A stretch of 64,000 bases of DNA from Cladopsammia gracilis (GCA_022457155.1 JAJGOT010000202.1:538501-602500); one strand, 5' to 3'; counted from the first letter of the stretch, positions 1 to 13,199 are shown. Translations and numbers: made by a program. The notes: generated by a model from the letters alone, not told the origin.

Positions 1-1129
1 TCATACATGATCGCATTGGTTGGCGTGCGATTCTATCAAACACAATCGTATCTGTCGCTTCAGCTTTAAATTACTTTTTTTGCGGTTTGTTTGCCTTGTT
101 TCCGACACAAAAGCTCTCTGTTATTTCCCTCCGTGAACCGACTTTCGCCAGGTGAATATCGATGAATATCCGATGAAACCCCGGTTGCTACGGTGTTAGT
201 AACCTGCTAGGTAATTATGGTAAACAAGTAGGCGTGACCGATGTTGGAGCCGTTTCGATTGAAAAAGGCACAATCCATCTACGCCACCAGCAGTAAACCT
301 GAATTATTGTCGAAAAATGTTTTCGTTTGTTTACGATTTGTTCACTGATCCACAAAACTTTAAAATCCCGTGTCTTTTCAGTGATGTGTCATCAAAGGAT
401 TTAGTCCATTTTCAATTTGCTTTTGTGTTACCATCCCTTGGGGGTTTAACCGGTGCCTCACGCCTTCCATTGGAGGTGTAAACAGCCTTGTTTACCCGAA
501 CAACCCGCTAAGCGCGGCGCAGTGCACTTAAATATATTGCGGTTCGAACTGTCCGCCTTCTAAACGGATTTCCACTCATCGACAGGGAATACTAACAGAG
601 GAAATTTGAATTTCCGACTATTCGACCCAAACCACTTCAAAGGTCAGAAATATGAAAAAAAAACTCCTGTGTTTGTCAATTTCAGCACGTGTACCTTTTG
701 GTTATTGAAGTGCACGAGCCAATAGGCGTCTAGAAATTAGCATTAATTAGCTTAGGAGAGCTTTGTTAGCCACGCCTCCCCGAGCACGGAAACGGTTCTA
801 TTGTTGTCATTGAACGGAAACAAAACCCACTTTCAACCTGGCCCAGCTGTTGCCGTCAGTCGAAAATATTCAAACTTGGGAGATACGCACATGAATCGAA
901 CATAATCTTGTGCGCTGGTTCGCGGCAGCATCGTTCTCGACGCAAGCACGAATATTGGGCCATAGCCCCAATTAGATTTGTCTTGCCCGTCTCTTGGGCT
1001 CATCGTGAAGTTGTTCCTGTGGTTTAAAGAGTGAGAGTCGCCGAAAGGAAGAAAATAAGCCGGAAAATTTCTGGGATTGCGTGCGATCGTCTGTAGAACC
1101 AGAAACACGGATTTGAAGTTAGAGGTGAA
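1..1129. other. Upstream region of the KLF-like gene
   Basis: No coding region is supported here. The stretch directly precedes the KLF-like start codon and presumably holds its promoter and 5' leader. An AT-rich TATA-like patch (AAATATATT) lies near 530, but I see no reliable core promoter or splice pair. Whether a noncoding 5' exon lies upstream cannot be judged from sequence alone. Confidence 0.4.
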
Positions 1130-1870
1130 ATGGCCACACAAGCATTTTTTTCGCCGAGCGCCGCGCTGGACACTCTTTCAGCCGCGCGGTGTTTATTAGA
1201 CATGTCAAAAATTTTCCCGAAGAAGCCCGCGCCGGCGTTTCATGTCGAAAACCCTTCCACTTCGCCTTTGTTGATGTTTGCGAAAATCTTGGCGTCGATG
1301 GAGGAGGAGTGTCTTATGATGGAAAAACATTCGTGTCTCGCGAACGAAACTAAGACAGTGTCGAACACGAAGGGAGGCATACACGTGAAGGATATAGAAC
1401 GGGAGAAATGCGCGAAGGATGTAACTCCGATGGACACGGAGCATGAGACAGCTAGCGTTACACAACATGATTTTTATGACGACACGCCCTCTGGACTGAA
1501 CACTAAACCAAAACAAAAAGCCCGGCGTCGGAATACACGACGAAAAACCGAACAGGAGAAGAAAATTCACGCTTGCCACTACTCTGGTTGTGATAAAAAG
1601 TACGGGAAGAGCAGCCATCTTAAAGCGCATCTTCGCACACATACAGGCGAGCGCCCGTTCCAGTGTAATTGGACAGGATGCGAGAAAAAGTTTGCTCGCT
1701 CCGACGAACTCGCTCGCCATTACCGCACTCACACGGGAGAGAAACGTTATGTATGTACGATTTGCAGCAAGCGCTTCATGAGAAGCGATCATCTTTCGAA
1801 GCACGCGAAAACGCACGGTCTTAAGTCAAGAAATGAACTCAACAGGCCTACCAACCCAATGTTCTTTTGA
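1130..1870 (+). CDS. KLF9/13-like: Krüppel-like transcription factor, KLF9/13/14/16 subgroup
   Basis: The single open frame gives 246 residues from an ATG at 1130. Three tandem C2H2 fingers lie at about 149-171, 179-201 and 209-229. They are joined by the conserved HTGERPF and HTGEKRY linkers and carry the KLF contact signatures [16 protein letters not shown] and RSDHLSKH, which read GC/CACCC boxes in nuclear DNA. The finger sequences resemble the KLF9/13/14/16 (BTEB) group, and the length is close to vertebrate KLF9. Residues 11-26 ([16 protein letters not shown]) resemble the short N-terminal Sin3-binding helix of that group, which would suggest a repressor; this is inference. A basic stretch at 128-145 may be a nuclear localisation signal. 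The gene shows no intron and no damage. Orthology within the KLF family is not settled. Confidence 0.9.
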   Translation: MATQAFFSPSAALDTLSAARCLLDMSKIFPKKPAPAFHVENPSTSPLLMFAKILASMEEECLMMEKHSCLANETKTVSNTKGGIHVKDIEREKCAKDVTPMDTEHETASVTQHDFYDDTPSGLNTKPKQKARRRNTRRKTEQEKKIHACHYSGCDKKYGKSSHLKAHLRTHTGERPFQCNWTGCEKKFARSDELARHYRTHTGEKRYVCTICSKRFMRSDHLSKHAKTHGLKSRNELNRPTNPMFF

Positions 1871-4520
1871 AGCCAAGCGCGTTGATTGCGCGTGTGCATT
1901 GCAATTGAAAACGCGACCTCTGAGCGTCGCGCGAGATTATATGTGCGTCACATTGCGTGCAATCTTAACAAAAGTGACTGTCGTCTCGGTCAGTTTTCAG
2001 TGGCGGGAGAACAAAAAGATAAAAAATACAATCACTAGGGGACATTTTACCGAGTTTAAAATAGAACGCGAATATTGTTGTTTTAGCTTATAGATTCTTA
2101 AGTTACGCTTTTATTCCTCTCGTTTATTGACATACATTGATGTCTGATCCGCAATCAGGCGCCACATTTATCGCGCTCTATCTTTTGAAATGCTTTTTAA
2201 TTTTATATTTTATGAAATCATTGGTGATTGAGACCTACTTCACCGTCAATATTAAGCATAACCGAATACAACTGAGCTCAGAATTCAGAAAACATAATTT
2301 TGTAGCTCCCATCTCTGGAGTAGAAACGTTTATTACAACCCTTTTGTAAATTTAAAGGTATTTTTTTTTTAAAATCGGGCTGTCATGTATTCAGCTGGAC
2401 TGAGTATAATTTTTTTTTTGCTGTATCGCTTTATTTTGAAACTTAAAATTGAAATTGAAAATACAATACAATACACCCACTTTAGAAGAATATCTGTAAT
2501 AAAAAAATGGATAATTTTATGGCATAAATGCGTTATTAATATCAGTTTTAGAACTGTTTACACTTGTCAGTCCCATTTGTTGCGTAATAATGCGCGCGCT
2601 TCCGACCGCCGAACTTTTTTCTTAGCCGTTTTCATTATCAAAAGTAAATGGCTTGAACTCGATTATTCTTTACAAACAACGTTCAAAGCACGCCGCATTT
2701 CGCTCTTCCTTTGAATTTTCATGCAAGAACGTGAATATTCTGAGCCGCTACGTGTCCTTTCATTTTCAGCATGGCGTTTTTACCCTCGAGCATTTTCGCT
2801 ACAGGATCTTGACTTTGCCCCGCACTCGACATGCAATGCAAATTATCACAAATGTCAAGGCCAACTGGGTACACGCGCGTCCACATTTCAATAAGCAAAC
2901 AAGTAACAATGGACAGCTGAATAATACCGAGGTCCGAAATAGATCCTCCTCGCTTATATGGAGCAATATTAAACTCCTACGCGCATTCGAACCCCTCACG
3001 ATTCTTTGCCTTTTCATTTTAGCGTGATAGCTGCCGATTTGAAATCGTGGACGTTTTTCAATTCAACACGCAATGGAAACTGTACTTAATTGCTTTTCAT
3101 TTTTTTCTGTTTTGCTTTGTCAGTTTGTCAGACCCAATAAAATTACACGCACTTGATGTGACGGGCTTAAAATTGGAACTGTCTCGCTTGAGTAGATCAT
3201 TTTTAAAATCTTCGTTTATATTGAAGGGGTTATTGCTCTAACTAGAAATGTTTTTTTTTCTCTCTTGTATGAAAGGTGATCACGTTGTTTTTGTTTCCAA
3301 ATAATGAAATACCTGTACTTAAAACAATAAGAATTCTGTGGGAAAATTTTGAAAAATCCATTGTTTAGTATTACCTGCCCCCCTCCCCTGTGAAATATTT
3401 TTTAACCTCAGTTGAAATACAGGTACGTTAAAAACGAGATTGCATTTCATTTCTGTTGACCCCTTACATTTTAAGAGCCTCATCTACCATGCGTTATAAC
3501 GCCAGCGTTTTTTATTATTTTGTTGAAAATTTTTAACAATACCGTTCATTCGCTGACCGGCTGCCGTTTTTGAATTAGATAAACAAAACTCAATATTCCA
3601 CAAAGATAAGACTTCGATGTAGTGTTGAACGCTAGTCAAATGAATTCCTAATTAACAAAAGAAAGTGTTAATATTCGAAGTTATACGTTTCCAGTGGTTT
3701 TTACAATTTTTAACATTCAACGTTTTATATTTGGCGACATTCCGATGTCTAAGAATTTTAGAAAAACTCGTCTTTTGTTTCTCCCCATCTTTCTTGTTTT
3801 AAAGAAAACGCTTTCTTTGTATTGTGCGATTGTTAAGCCAGCTGCCACGCGCCCAAAGACTTGAATTCTTTCTATGGCGCTTGGTATTTCAATGCATACA
3901 TTATTTAAATAAGCGAACTTTGTCCTGTGTGGTTGTTATGAAAATAAGCTTTACAAGATTTTCTCTTTTCACTAAAACCACGTGTTTGGGAAGCCACTAA
4001 AATGCTTTTCGCAAGTTGCAGTTTTGTCGGCTTTAGGTGTAGAAAATGCGATAGAGTGTGAAATTCTTCTCTTGTGGTTTTTAACAAAAAATTTAGGTAC
4101 CAGTAACCGGTTAAATTGTTCAACCACCTGTTTTTGTCTACACCAGGCCAATTGGACAATAGTAAAAACGGACGGATGACTGTTAAATATTAGCAATTAC
4201 CAAGTCACACTGAGAAATAACCGGTATCGACTGGTAACAGGATCGGCGCGAGAGAAAGCATTTGTGACAGCTCTCGACAACAGAATCGTGTTGCAATAGC
4301 TAGTATTTGCCAATGTCGTGCAGCAACCGTTTAATAGCTTACCGTTTTACAAAGGTAGCTGAAAAAGAGACAGCCCCCTTGCTTTACTTTTGCTCTCCTT
4401 TGCTAAAACTTGCAACTGTAACTGCTATTTCATGTTTGTCTGAGCCGGTACGAGGGTTTTTAAAAAGGCATTCGCCTTCATGTGGTTCAAACTTTGAAGT
4501 GCTACTACCATAAATTGAAA
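1871..4520. other. 3' flank of the KLF-like gene, noncoding
   Basis: AT-rich sequence without a credible gene. A canonical AATAAA at 3136-3141 is a candidate polyadenylation signal for the KLF-like transcript, which would imply a 3' UTR of about 1.3 kb. Short open frames here have no coding character. Confidence 0.4.
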
Positions 4521-4524
4521 GCGA

Positions 4525-4630
4525 CCGAGAAGTACTTTCTTGTGGTATTGTATTTTATGCTGTCCGAGGTGGCTTCAAGTCTGTGAATACAAACTGTGAC
4601 CAATTTCAATTAAAGCTATCGAGTTTTGTT
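4525..4630. repeat. Copy of a dispersed ~105-bp repeat
   Basis: A diverged single copy of the unit that is tandemly arrayed at 12235-12735. It shares the landmarks of an acttTCttGTGGT-type stretch, a TTTATGCTGT stretch and a 'gtctgtgaatac...tgtgacca' stretch, in the same order. Confidence 0.5.
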
Positions 4631-4639
4631 TTCATGTGG

Positions 4640-7600
4640 TGTAAGTTGTTAAAGAAGCAATATTCCAGTTTTTTTTTTACCTTTGAAATTATTTACAGCC
4701 GAGAATGAAAGACGGTGGGCTATTAATCATAGTTGGCAACATCTGCTCTTACAGCAAGCATAACAAGCAATTACTGTATTGCAAGCTCAAAGTTTTTATA
4801 TTTAGCTACAAAACGAAGTGAAATACAACTGATCCGCTAATTAAAAATCGATTAAGGTTGCTAATGAGGGTAAAATTACCGCCTTGTACCGCCCGTTGCT
4901 AACCATTGTGACGCAAAAGTCAAGTCTTGGGGGTTTGTGATTGATTGTGTTATTTAGATTGACAGCAATATTTCTACTTTTCTCGAATTCCATTCCTTGT
5001 GGGTTTTGAGAGCTCGAATTTCTTTCAATATACGCCTTTCCTACAAATTGAAATTCTTTTGTTCTTCCGAGTTCAAGGTCGTGTACGTGTTTTTGTAAAC
5101 AGAGCTGATTCAAGCTCATTAAGGGGGTAATGAAAATTACAGTTAAGGTTGTCAATTTTGCGATCGCTGCCAGCTACATAGACAATAATCAATTTTAATT
5201 ATTCTTTTTGTCAATAAGCGTTTTTTAATTTTCCCTTCGGTTTTATCAGTTAAGATTGTTTCCCTTCTTCGTTAGGTAATCCATTATGTGGTTCTTATAG
5301 TTAAACTTAACTTTTTTTACAGTCTTTGTTCTTGGCGGAAACGCGTTCTCGCGTGATGGACGCGATTCGCGCGTGATAATAGCATATATAAGATTTGCCC
5401 TATACTACTGTTTCTGTCGATTTCCAGTTGCGACCTTGAATCATTCTTTTCTGTTTATCGTTAATTGCCTTATAATAATGTATCATTGTGGGTTGTCTCT
5501 TTTTCGGAAATTGCCCAGTGATTCCCGCTGTATTCCCCTTCAATCTTATCCGGTGGCAGTAAGCTCCCGTTATACTTTTATGGTCACTCTCAGACACCAA
5601 CGGGCAGATAATCGGGAAAGCAAGAAGACAAAATACATGTAGGCGAATTCAGTGAGAGCGGCTAAAACTGATTTCGCCCGTTTTATCTTCTCGCCGCCAT
5701 TAGCTGCCCCCCTTGGTTTCCGAGGAGGCTCAGGAGATAGGGAGTTAAGATATGAAAATTCCAGAAGAAAACCAATTTTCATTTTTAGTAAAATATTGCA
5801 AAACAAACAATATCACAGGGAAAGAACTGCAATACTTCAGGGACGTACTGCTGAAGAGGTTTTATTCTAGAAAGGTCTGCAGGTCACAGGTTTACACGAC
5901 TCAAGCTCTCGGATGTGAAAGGTTTAATATGACGGTTCAAGTTGGACCACCTCGATCGGTTGTATGTTTTTCCGCTGTGCTTATTTCCCTCCCTTGGCGG
6001 TGTCATTCTGAGAGGAAAGTCACGTACATGACGACAATGACTGAGTTTTAGAGGACTTGCAACTCTATAAGTTAAAAGCGACTTCTCTTTGAGGGTTTTT
6101 CTAGAAGAGAACTGCCGAATTATAAATACATATTATCCGGCGTTTGGGAAGAACTTTGTCAAACATCTCAAAATAGTAAGTCTAGGGTATAAAGACGGAC
6201 ACAGGACTGGCGACCGTCTAGACGAACTATCCTATTTTAAAAGTTCGTCTGATCTTGAAAGACGCACAATTGTCACCGTCTGAACACTGCGAACATCAAG
6301 ACGCATAATCAGACAAACTAATTAAACTTCGTCCTAAAAAAAACCTACGACATTTATTTTAGTCACTAAGTAATAACAGTGTTATTTTAGTCACCAAGTA
6401 ATAATCGGCCCAGATTGAAATAAATGGATATTGGAGTAACATGAAATCATTTCAAATAAATTTACTTTGCTAAGGCAAGGGATGACAAAGCAAACGTTTT
6501 ACTGATTTATTGCCCGCGGCGGTAAAATTCTAGTCACGTTTTAGGAAGCGATAATAAAAGTTATATCGCGCCAGCAGCACGTATATTGCAGTGCATGGTC
6601 GGTTGGTTTTTAAATGTTTTATTTTTCTTGTTGTCTGGAGACGATTGACTAATTTCTTCGCTTCCGTTTATTTGTTATTATTCTCGTATTCGATGTTGGG
6701 TTTCAGCGCTAAGTTACGTGTTTTATGCCTGTTCAAGATATTGCTTAACTTCCTCTCAATTTAGGAGTAAAGCGCTTAAGCGTCAATGTAAATCAACTGA
6801 CAAAAGAGGAAGTATTTTTTACGTCAATCGGCTTTAAAATCGTAAACAGGAAGTATGAATGAAAGTTGCATTATTTTGTAAAACATCTATCAGAGGCTTG
6901 CCGTCTTCCTTTTCAGTGCTGGGCACTGAGTGTTGGGTAGCCTGTTCCAGCCGTTCAGGTTGCGGGGGCAAGGGAAGAGAAAGAAAGATGGCGCACGATC
7001 ATAACCCTAACCCAATGCGCTATTTCCCGCGCTTGGCGCCGGTTGCATGTGTTGACTTTGCGCTCTGATTGGTTCCTTGCATTGTTTGCGTTTGTTGTGA
7101 TTGGCTAGCGTTATTTTGACGGTTTTGGTAGGCTTCAACCGACAAATAAGGGTAACCTTTGTCAAAGAAAGGTTTGAATGAGAAGTATAAAGTAGAAGAA
7201 CTTAACTAGCTTGGTACGCTGTTATGTTTTCTGCGGCGTAATAGTATACACATGTAGTACCTTATGTCGGAAAAAATAGATAATGTTGTCAGTTGTGAAC
7301 TCTCGCAGTCCGGCTTTGCTTGGAGCTGAAAGTGGAAATCGCGTGATTTTATAGAGGTTATTCAGCGAAAAGATAAAATGGTCGAGTAAATATACCAAGC
7401 TGTATGCACAAACGTTCCACCAAGTTTGCAGTTTTCTTTCAACCAAGCTGATAGTAAATGTGTAGCGGCCTGAAGCAGCCCATTTGAGAAAATTTTAACC
7501 AAGAAAATGTTAGGAAAATGACGTTTGGACACTCGACCGGGACCAGAAAAATTGTCCGTGTAAATGGCGGGAATGTCCGCATTAAAAAGCGGCGTTTGAC

Positions 7601-8980
7601 TGTACTTAAAAAAAACAATAGGCTACCCGCACAATGCGGTAACATCTTTATGCGGTTCGTGGCTTTCTACTGATGACATCAATCTAAATCAACCATTATG
7701 GAAAATACCGGCGGAAATTGCATGCAAAAGTTTTATTTTTCGCCACAAAGCCATAACAGCGTCATTTTTTTAAGAATAAAACTTTCGGCAGGAATCAGTG
7801 TTCTTTAAGATCACAGAATATAAACCGCAAAAATTTTCGTTTTTTTTCCATAATTTTCTCGCGGGTACTTAACTTATATCACAAAAATATAAAGGGCTCA
7901 CGGAACATATATTGCTTTCATGTTCGCGTTTCTGACTTTGCCAAAATAAGGAAAACAAGTGTGACGTGAGTGTGAAGCGCGAGTTCATGGGGACGGGGGA
8001 AACTGAGAAAAATAGCGCCTGAAGCTGTAGACCTCTTTTGTCTCCGCCCTCCCTCGCGGGATTCACGCTCGTTGCTCGCGCTCGCGCACCGCAAAAGCGC
8101 ATTTTTGCCAATGCAAAGCTTTCAAATACCGCTTACAGAAAACCGCAATGTTAATAATAGAAAGAATCAACGAATAAACCACACTTTTGCGAGGGTCGAC
8201 TGATGACTATCAGATTGCGAGACTTGCAAAAGAAAAATCGAGATATACATAAAACAGTCCATTTTTAAACTGTGTATATCGCTGGGATACCGTATTTCCG
8301 CCGGACTTTCTCCGTAATTGAAAACAGTGTATTGATAAATTCACCAGTCAACGTAATATTTTGTTTCTCTCCCGGAACTAAGTGCCTTTACCGCGTTTTA
8401 ACTTACGATATCAGATATTTTATGTTACGATATCCGACAAGTGTGGTTTCCGCCCTATTAAAATCTACTTCCAGGTCATCCTTTGACGGACAAAGATAAC
8501 ATCAATAGTTACAGTGCGGTTTTCAGTTCGCCCTTTTTGAAAAGAACTTCCAGATCTTTTTTGGACGAATAATGAGCAAACTCAATATCTAGGATACTCT
8601 TACAATGGACAAAACAACCGGTAAGTCGGGTTAAAATTAGGCTCGATTTCCGCCCCTTTCTCGCGTCCGGTCTCTGAGCCGCGGGCTCGTTTCCCGAACA
8701 GCGGCTGGTAGTCGAGCCTAGGTTAAAATCGTCGGAAGAATATTGATAAATTAATACTCTAGTTCTGTATACGGCATACTGCCTTCCGCGATGACATGCT
8801 ATTTAGCTCAGACACACGTGTCCCTGAAATGTCCTATTGAATATGAAGTCTTTAAAATCTCAAAAACGAATGTGCCAATCAATTGTCCATCTTTCTTTAT
8901 TGACGCGGGTAAACATTACCCTCATTCGTCGGTTAACCGGCGGTAAAATGTTTCGTCGTTTGGACTCACAGCATGAAATC
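4640..8980. other. Intergenic, no gene seen
   Basis: No frame looks like a real protein. A short direct repeat (about 28 bp, core TTATTTTAGTCAC) occurs twice at about 6355-6410. A single copy of the 'CCCGCGCTTGGC' motif that is amplified at 9.8 kb lies at 7022-7034. Confidence 0.5.
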
Positions 8981-8984
8981 AAGA

Positions 8985-9540
8985 ATTTACGTATCTTAAG
9001 CTCTTGCGTAAAGAACCGTAAATATGACGCTCTTTCTTTACGGACAGACTGCGCGTTGCGTAAAGACGCGTAAACTCTGAAAACGCGTAAAGGCTACTTA
9101 AAGGACGTTAAAGATTCGTATACGATAGGATAAAGAGAAATATAGTTCACTACTTACTTTTTACTGAATTAGCGAACGATTTGATACATTTATCTTTCTG
9201 TAAGCTCATCTTTACCGTCTTATTTTCATCGGGTTTGCTGTAAACCCCTTACGCTTCTTTACGAGCCTTTACGCGTAATTTGAGATGCGTATAGGACAGG
9301 ATAAAGAAGAATATAATTCACTTGTTACTTTTTACTGAATTACCGAAAGAAGTGTTAAGTCTTTACGCACTATCGTTTCCAATGCGTAAAGACGTCCTTT
9401 ACGAACTTGGAAAGAACTTCGTAAAGACGCGTAGCGCGTATCCTTACGCATTCTTTACGGCATCAATACGAAAGCGTAAATTTAACATTTCATGCTGTGA
9501 CTGTAAATGCTTCACCATCCGTTGTCGGTAGGCGGTTTAA
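8985..9540. repeat. CGTAAA/TTTACG-rich diverged repeat
   Basis: The hexamer CGTAAA and its complement recur many times. Two roughly 60-bp segments near 9116-9175 and 9290-9350 are recognisable diverged direct copies (both contain 'TTACTTTTTACTGAATTA' with similar flanks). It reads as an old tandem repeat with no coding content. Confidence 0.5.
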
Positions 9541-9794
9541 ATAAAAGAAAAAATTCATTATTTGTCGGTTGACAGCGACATTTTACAGTTGTTTTAATCC
9601 AGACTTAACTCGGATGTCAAAAGAGATTGCAATTGCATTTGCTGGGCTGTGATTGGTTAACAAAACTCATGCAATGCACTCCAACTGATCAGAGGAAAGT
9701 TTGATTTGTTTTTCTTGGCAACCAGTTAAGAGTAAAACCTAAACCAATCTTTTTTTTTTTTTTGCGTTTTCCCGTGCTTGTCACCAGTCACCGT

Positions 9795-10165
9795 GCTTGT
9801 CTCGCGCTTAGCACTAATGGCATGTTACCCGCGCTTAGCACTAATGGCATGGACGTTACCCGCGCTTGGCACAAGTGGCATGTTTTCCCGCGCTTGGCAC
9901 TAATGGCATGTTTTCTCGCGCTTGGCACTAATGGCATGTTTTCCCGCGCTTGGCACTGGTTTCATGTGTTCCCGCGGTTGGCACTAGTGGCATGTTTTCC
10001 CGCGCTTGGCACTAATGGCATGTTTTCTCGCGCTTGGCACTAATGGCATGTTTTCTCGCGCTTGGCACCAATGGCATGTTTTCCCGCGCTTGGCACTGGT
10101 TTCATGTGTTCCCGCGGTTGGCACTAGTGGCATGTTTTCCCGCGCTTGGCGTTGGTTGCATGGTT
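9795..10165. repeat. 28-bp minisatellite with higher-order structure
   Basis: About 13-14 copies of a 28-bp unit containing CGCGCTTGGCACTAATGGCA. A variant pair (CACTGGTTTCATGTG followed by a GCGGTTGG unit) recurs about 140 bp apart. This shows that blocks of about five units were duplicated together, a higher-order repeat. The apparent proteins read through it are artefacts of the repeat. Confidence 0.85.
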
Positions 10166-10389
10166 TTGCTTAATAGTTCTGATTACATTTGTCGTGATGA
10201 GTCAGATGTCTGTCTGTGGGTAACATCGAGTTGGGGTATAAGTAACGTTTAATTGTACTTTAAAACTATGATACACAACTTATTTCTCATTGAACGTTGT
10301 TAGTTGTCCAATAGAAGTTTGAAAACATTAATGTTAGTTTTCTCAGAGATTACTTATGATTCTGGACTACCCCCAAAGGGCTCCTGAAA

Positions 10390-10459
10390 ATGGGTCATAC
10401 CGGAGTCCGATGGCTAGGCCATGCTGACGAGTCCTAACAAGGAAAAAGCAGCTACCCAT
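10390..10459 (+). ncRNA. Hammerhead-ribozyme-like relic
   Basis: The layout fits a type III hammerhead. An outer ATGGGT (10390-10395) can pair with ACCCAT (10454-10459). A GTC lies before a small ATGGC/GCCAT hairpin. The core CTGACGA is at 10424-10430, followed by a GTCC...GGA stem. The expected CGAAA after stem II is replaced by an A-run, so the core is damaged and catalysis is unlikely. The assignment depends on fold and core motif only. Confidence 0.4.
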
Positions 10460-11029
10460 GGCTGCCACTACTGGGGTTGACTCAGTAGAGGATCGCTCTG
10501 TCATCAAGATCAATTTAATAATTTTACGACTCGTACCCTTCCCAAAAGCAATTTATGAAGTAACAAGTAAAATGTGTTTACAAGACAATTTACTAAGCAA
10601 TCGAGAATGCAACAGTTTATTGATGTTGCGATCACCAAATGATTCAAGACACTAAACAATACGCACACTACAACACAAACGCTAACCAACAAGTTTCCGC
10701 AACACCAAGAAATATTGCATAAACAACTACAGTACCTATACAATCTGAAAAAAATTTCTAATTTCAATTTGAAATATTTTTATAACAAATACCAAATTTC
10801 AAAGACCCTCTCTTAATGAAGGTTCTCATAAATACTATTCAATAAATTAAAATGCTCTGATTGCTTTGCAAAAAAAAAAACGAGGATATTATATTATTTT
10901 CCCAGAATCTGACTAGAATTTTTCTCTTACATAATCTTGTTACACATGTAATATTCTTTAAAAGAACAATAAAGCAATCTAGACTGTTACCAGTCACAAT
11001 GCAGCAACATCTGCCTGCAAAAACCGACC
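10460..11029. other. Intergenic, no gene seen
   Basis: AT-rich and without coding or structural signal beyond the adjoining repeats. Confidence 0.4.
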
Positions 11030-11205
11030 AATAGGCCATTTCCGAGTTACGTTATGCCTCCTTGTCAAAGCGAGGCTAGGAGCAAAACCTTTCAAATGGA
11101 AATGAGTTTTATTTGCATTTGAATAAAACTCATTTCCATATGAAAGGTTTTGCACCTAGCCTCGCTTTGACAACGAGGCTTAACGTAACTCGGAAATGGC
11201 CTATT
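11030..11205. mobile_element. Palindromic MITE (TAGGCCATTT family)
   Basis: A near-perfect inverted repeat of about 176 bp, with arms of roughly 80 bp. It begins AATAGGCCATTTCCGAG and ends with the reverse complement. It shares its outermost TAGGCCATTT with the TTAA-flanked element at 31397-31582. No target duplication is obvious here. Confidence 0.75.
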
Positions 11206-12234
11206 TAGTTGACGTGCAAAAACAGAAAAATATGGACGCTAAAATAAAGGAAAACTGTCCTACCGAAACAACAAAATTTAGCTTCGCTTATTTCCATATT
11301 GTATCGCTAAATTCCACCAAATATACAACTAAAACGGATAAAAAGATTCTATAGAGCAAAACAGAAGCAGTAGTTTGGAGATAAAGTGCAGGATTACAAG
11401 GATGGAAGTGGATTACAGTTCACCAAATTTGATTTCGTGACAGGCGGTCAAGAAATCAATTACCATTCTTGAAGATTTTCACTCTTTTAGTCGTTATTTT
11501 CTCTTTAATTAATATTTCTTTGCTTTTATCACTTATTGGCGATTTTTTTTTCCTATTTCAAGGTAATAAACCAAGCTTAATGCAAGCTCCTGGTTATAAT
11601 CATGAAAACATGATATTTCAGCCGGGACTGTGTCCCTTTGATATGGAGACCCCATCAACTCAGACAATTTCCCTGATCCCGATGTCATTTTTGAAAAGGT
11701 CAATGTTGCAGCTCTTGTAAGGTCTCAGGGAAATGGTCAAAACAATTGTACTCGGACAGGACCCACTATTTTACAAAGAGAATGGTGGTCTGTTTATGTA
11801 CCCCCTCTCCCTCCCTCACCATTCAATCAGGAGTAGAAACCGAGAGAAAGATTAAAATCTTCCTGTGCCGTTTTACTACCAATGCAAGGTTAATGCACAC
11901 AGAAGATTAAAATTCTCATCTCAAAATTGTGTCCATTACACTCATCAGTAGCTGTTATCTTGCATAACCAACCTACCCCTACACAGGGTGGGTCCTCGTC
12001 GAGTATACTTGTTATGACCACTTCCCTCAGCCCATTGGTTCGATACCCTTTGAGAGAACAAACAACAGAAACAATGGCTCATAGCCCTAAAAACAGAAGC
12101 AGGTGGAACACCTTAAACAATACACCTGCTACACAACCGTGTAAAAAGCACCAGAACTGGACAAGTGAATTTTGCAATTTTCATCTCCAAGATTCACAGT
12201 TTCAAAGTTAAACCTTGATTCATGTGAAACAGCT
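11206..12234. other. Intergenic, no gene seen
   Basis: No coding region, RNA gene or clear repeat is supported in this stretch. Confidence 0.4.
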
Positions 12235-12735
12235 CAAAGTTTGGAATTTATGGATGAAATCCAAGTGTGACCATTCAAATGGAAGTTATTGAGAAGAACT
12301 TTCATGTGGTATTGTTTATTATACTGTACAAGGTAGTTCTAACTTTCGAATCTGTGTGTGAAAGCCTACATTGTGTCCATTCAAATGAAAGCTACTGAGC
12401 AGGTCTTTCCTTTGGTGCTGTTTATTATGCTGTACAAGGTGGTTCTAACTTTTGAGTCCGTGTGTGAAAGCCTACATTGTGTCCATTCAAATGAAACTAC
12501 TGAGCAGGTCTTTCCTTTGGTGCTGTTTATTATGCTGTACAAGGTGGTTCTAACTTTTGAGTCCGTGTGTGAAAGCCTACATTGTGACCATTCAAATGAA
12601 AGCTACTGAGCAGGTCTTTCCTGTGGTGTTTTTTATTATGCTGTACACAGTGGTTCTAACTTCTAAGTCTGGGGATGAAATCCTGAAGTGTGACCATTTA
12701 AATAAAAGCAACTGAGCAGTACTTTCTTCTGGTTT
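12235..12735. repeat. ~105-bp tandem repeat, about 4.7 copies
   Basis: The landmark AAAGCCTACATTGTG (or its variant) recurs at 12361, 12467 and 12572, with diverged units before and after, giving a period of 105-106 bp. The middle copies are nearly identical and the outer ones diverged. The unit is dispersed through the window. Confidence 0.85.
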
Positions 12736-13199
12736 TCTTAGTTTTTCAACACTTTGCAAAGAAGAATTTTGAGCTGTCAAAACCACAACCTTGTTCCCTG
12801 GACAAGGCTGTCAAACATTCTCTATAAATTGTTGAGTATTTTATGGTGTGACACATGATGAAATTATGTCCAGCAATTTGCAGCCATATTTTTTCTTGCT
12901 ATCTGGAACATCTCTCTAAGTGGAACAAAGATATTTTATCTTATACTCCACATTTCTGGGTTCATTCTGCATGTACCGGAGCACATATTACGTAAAACAA
13001 AAGGAACAAAGAACGACAATAATACAAATGCAAAACAAGACCAAAAATACAACACCTCACAAACAATAGAAGACAATGAGTGGTTCATGGATACCGGTAC
13101 ATGCAGAAAGACCCCATTTCTTTGAGTATCTTTCATCAGACTTTCTTGAGCAATAAGTATTAAACTAACTGCTAAACTAGACTCGAAGAAACCCTCAAG

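Noticed and set aside
1205..1816. 203-residue open frame antisense to the KLF-like gene
   Set aside because: Shadow of the real gene; the zinc fingers on the + strand explain the open frame.
7869..8111. 80-residue reverse-strand frame
   Set aside because: Low coding character, no motif, in an AT-rich noncoding stretch.
9762..10252. Two open frames with repeated 'RLALMACFLALGTNGMFSRAWH' type text
   Set aside because: They are translations of the 28-bp minisatellite; three units give 28 codons, so the frame stays open by arithmetic.
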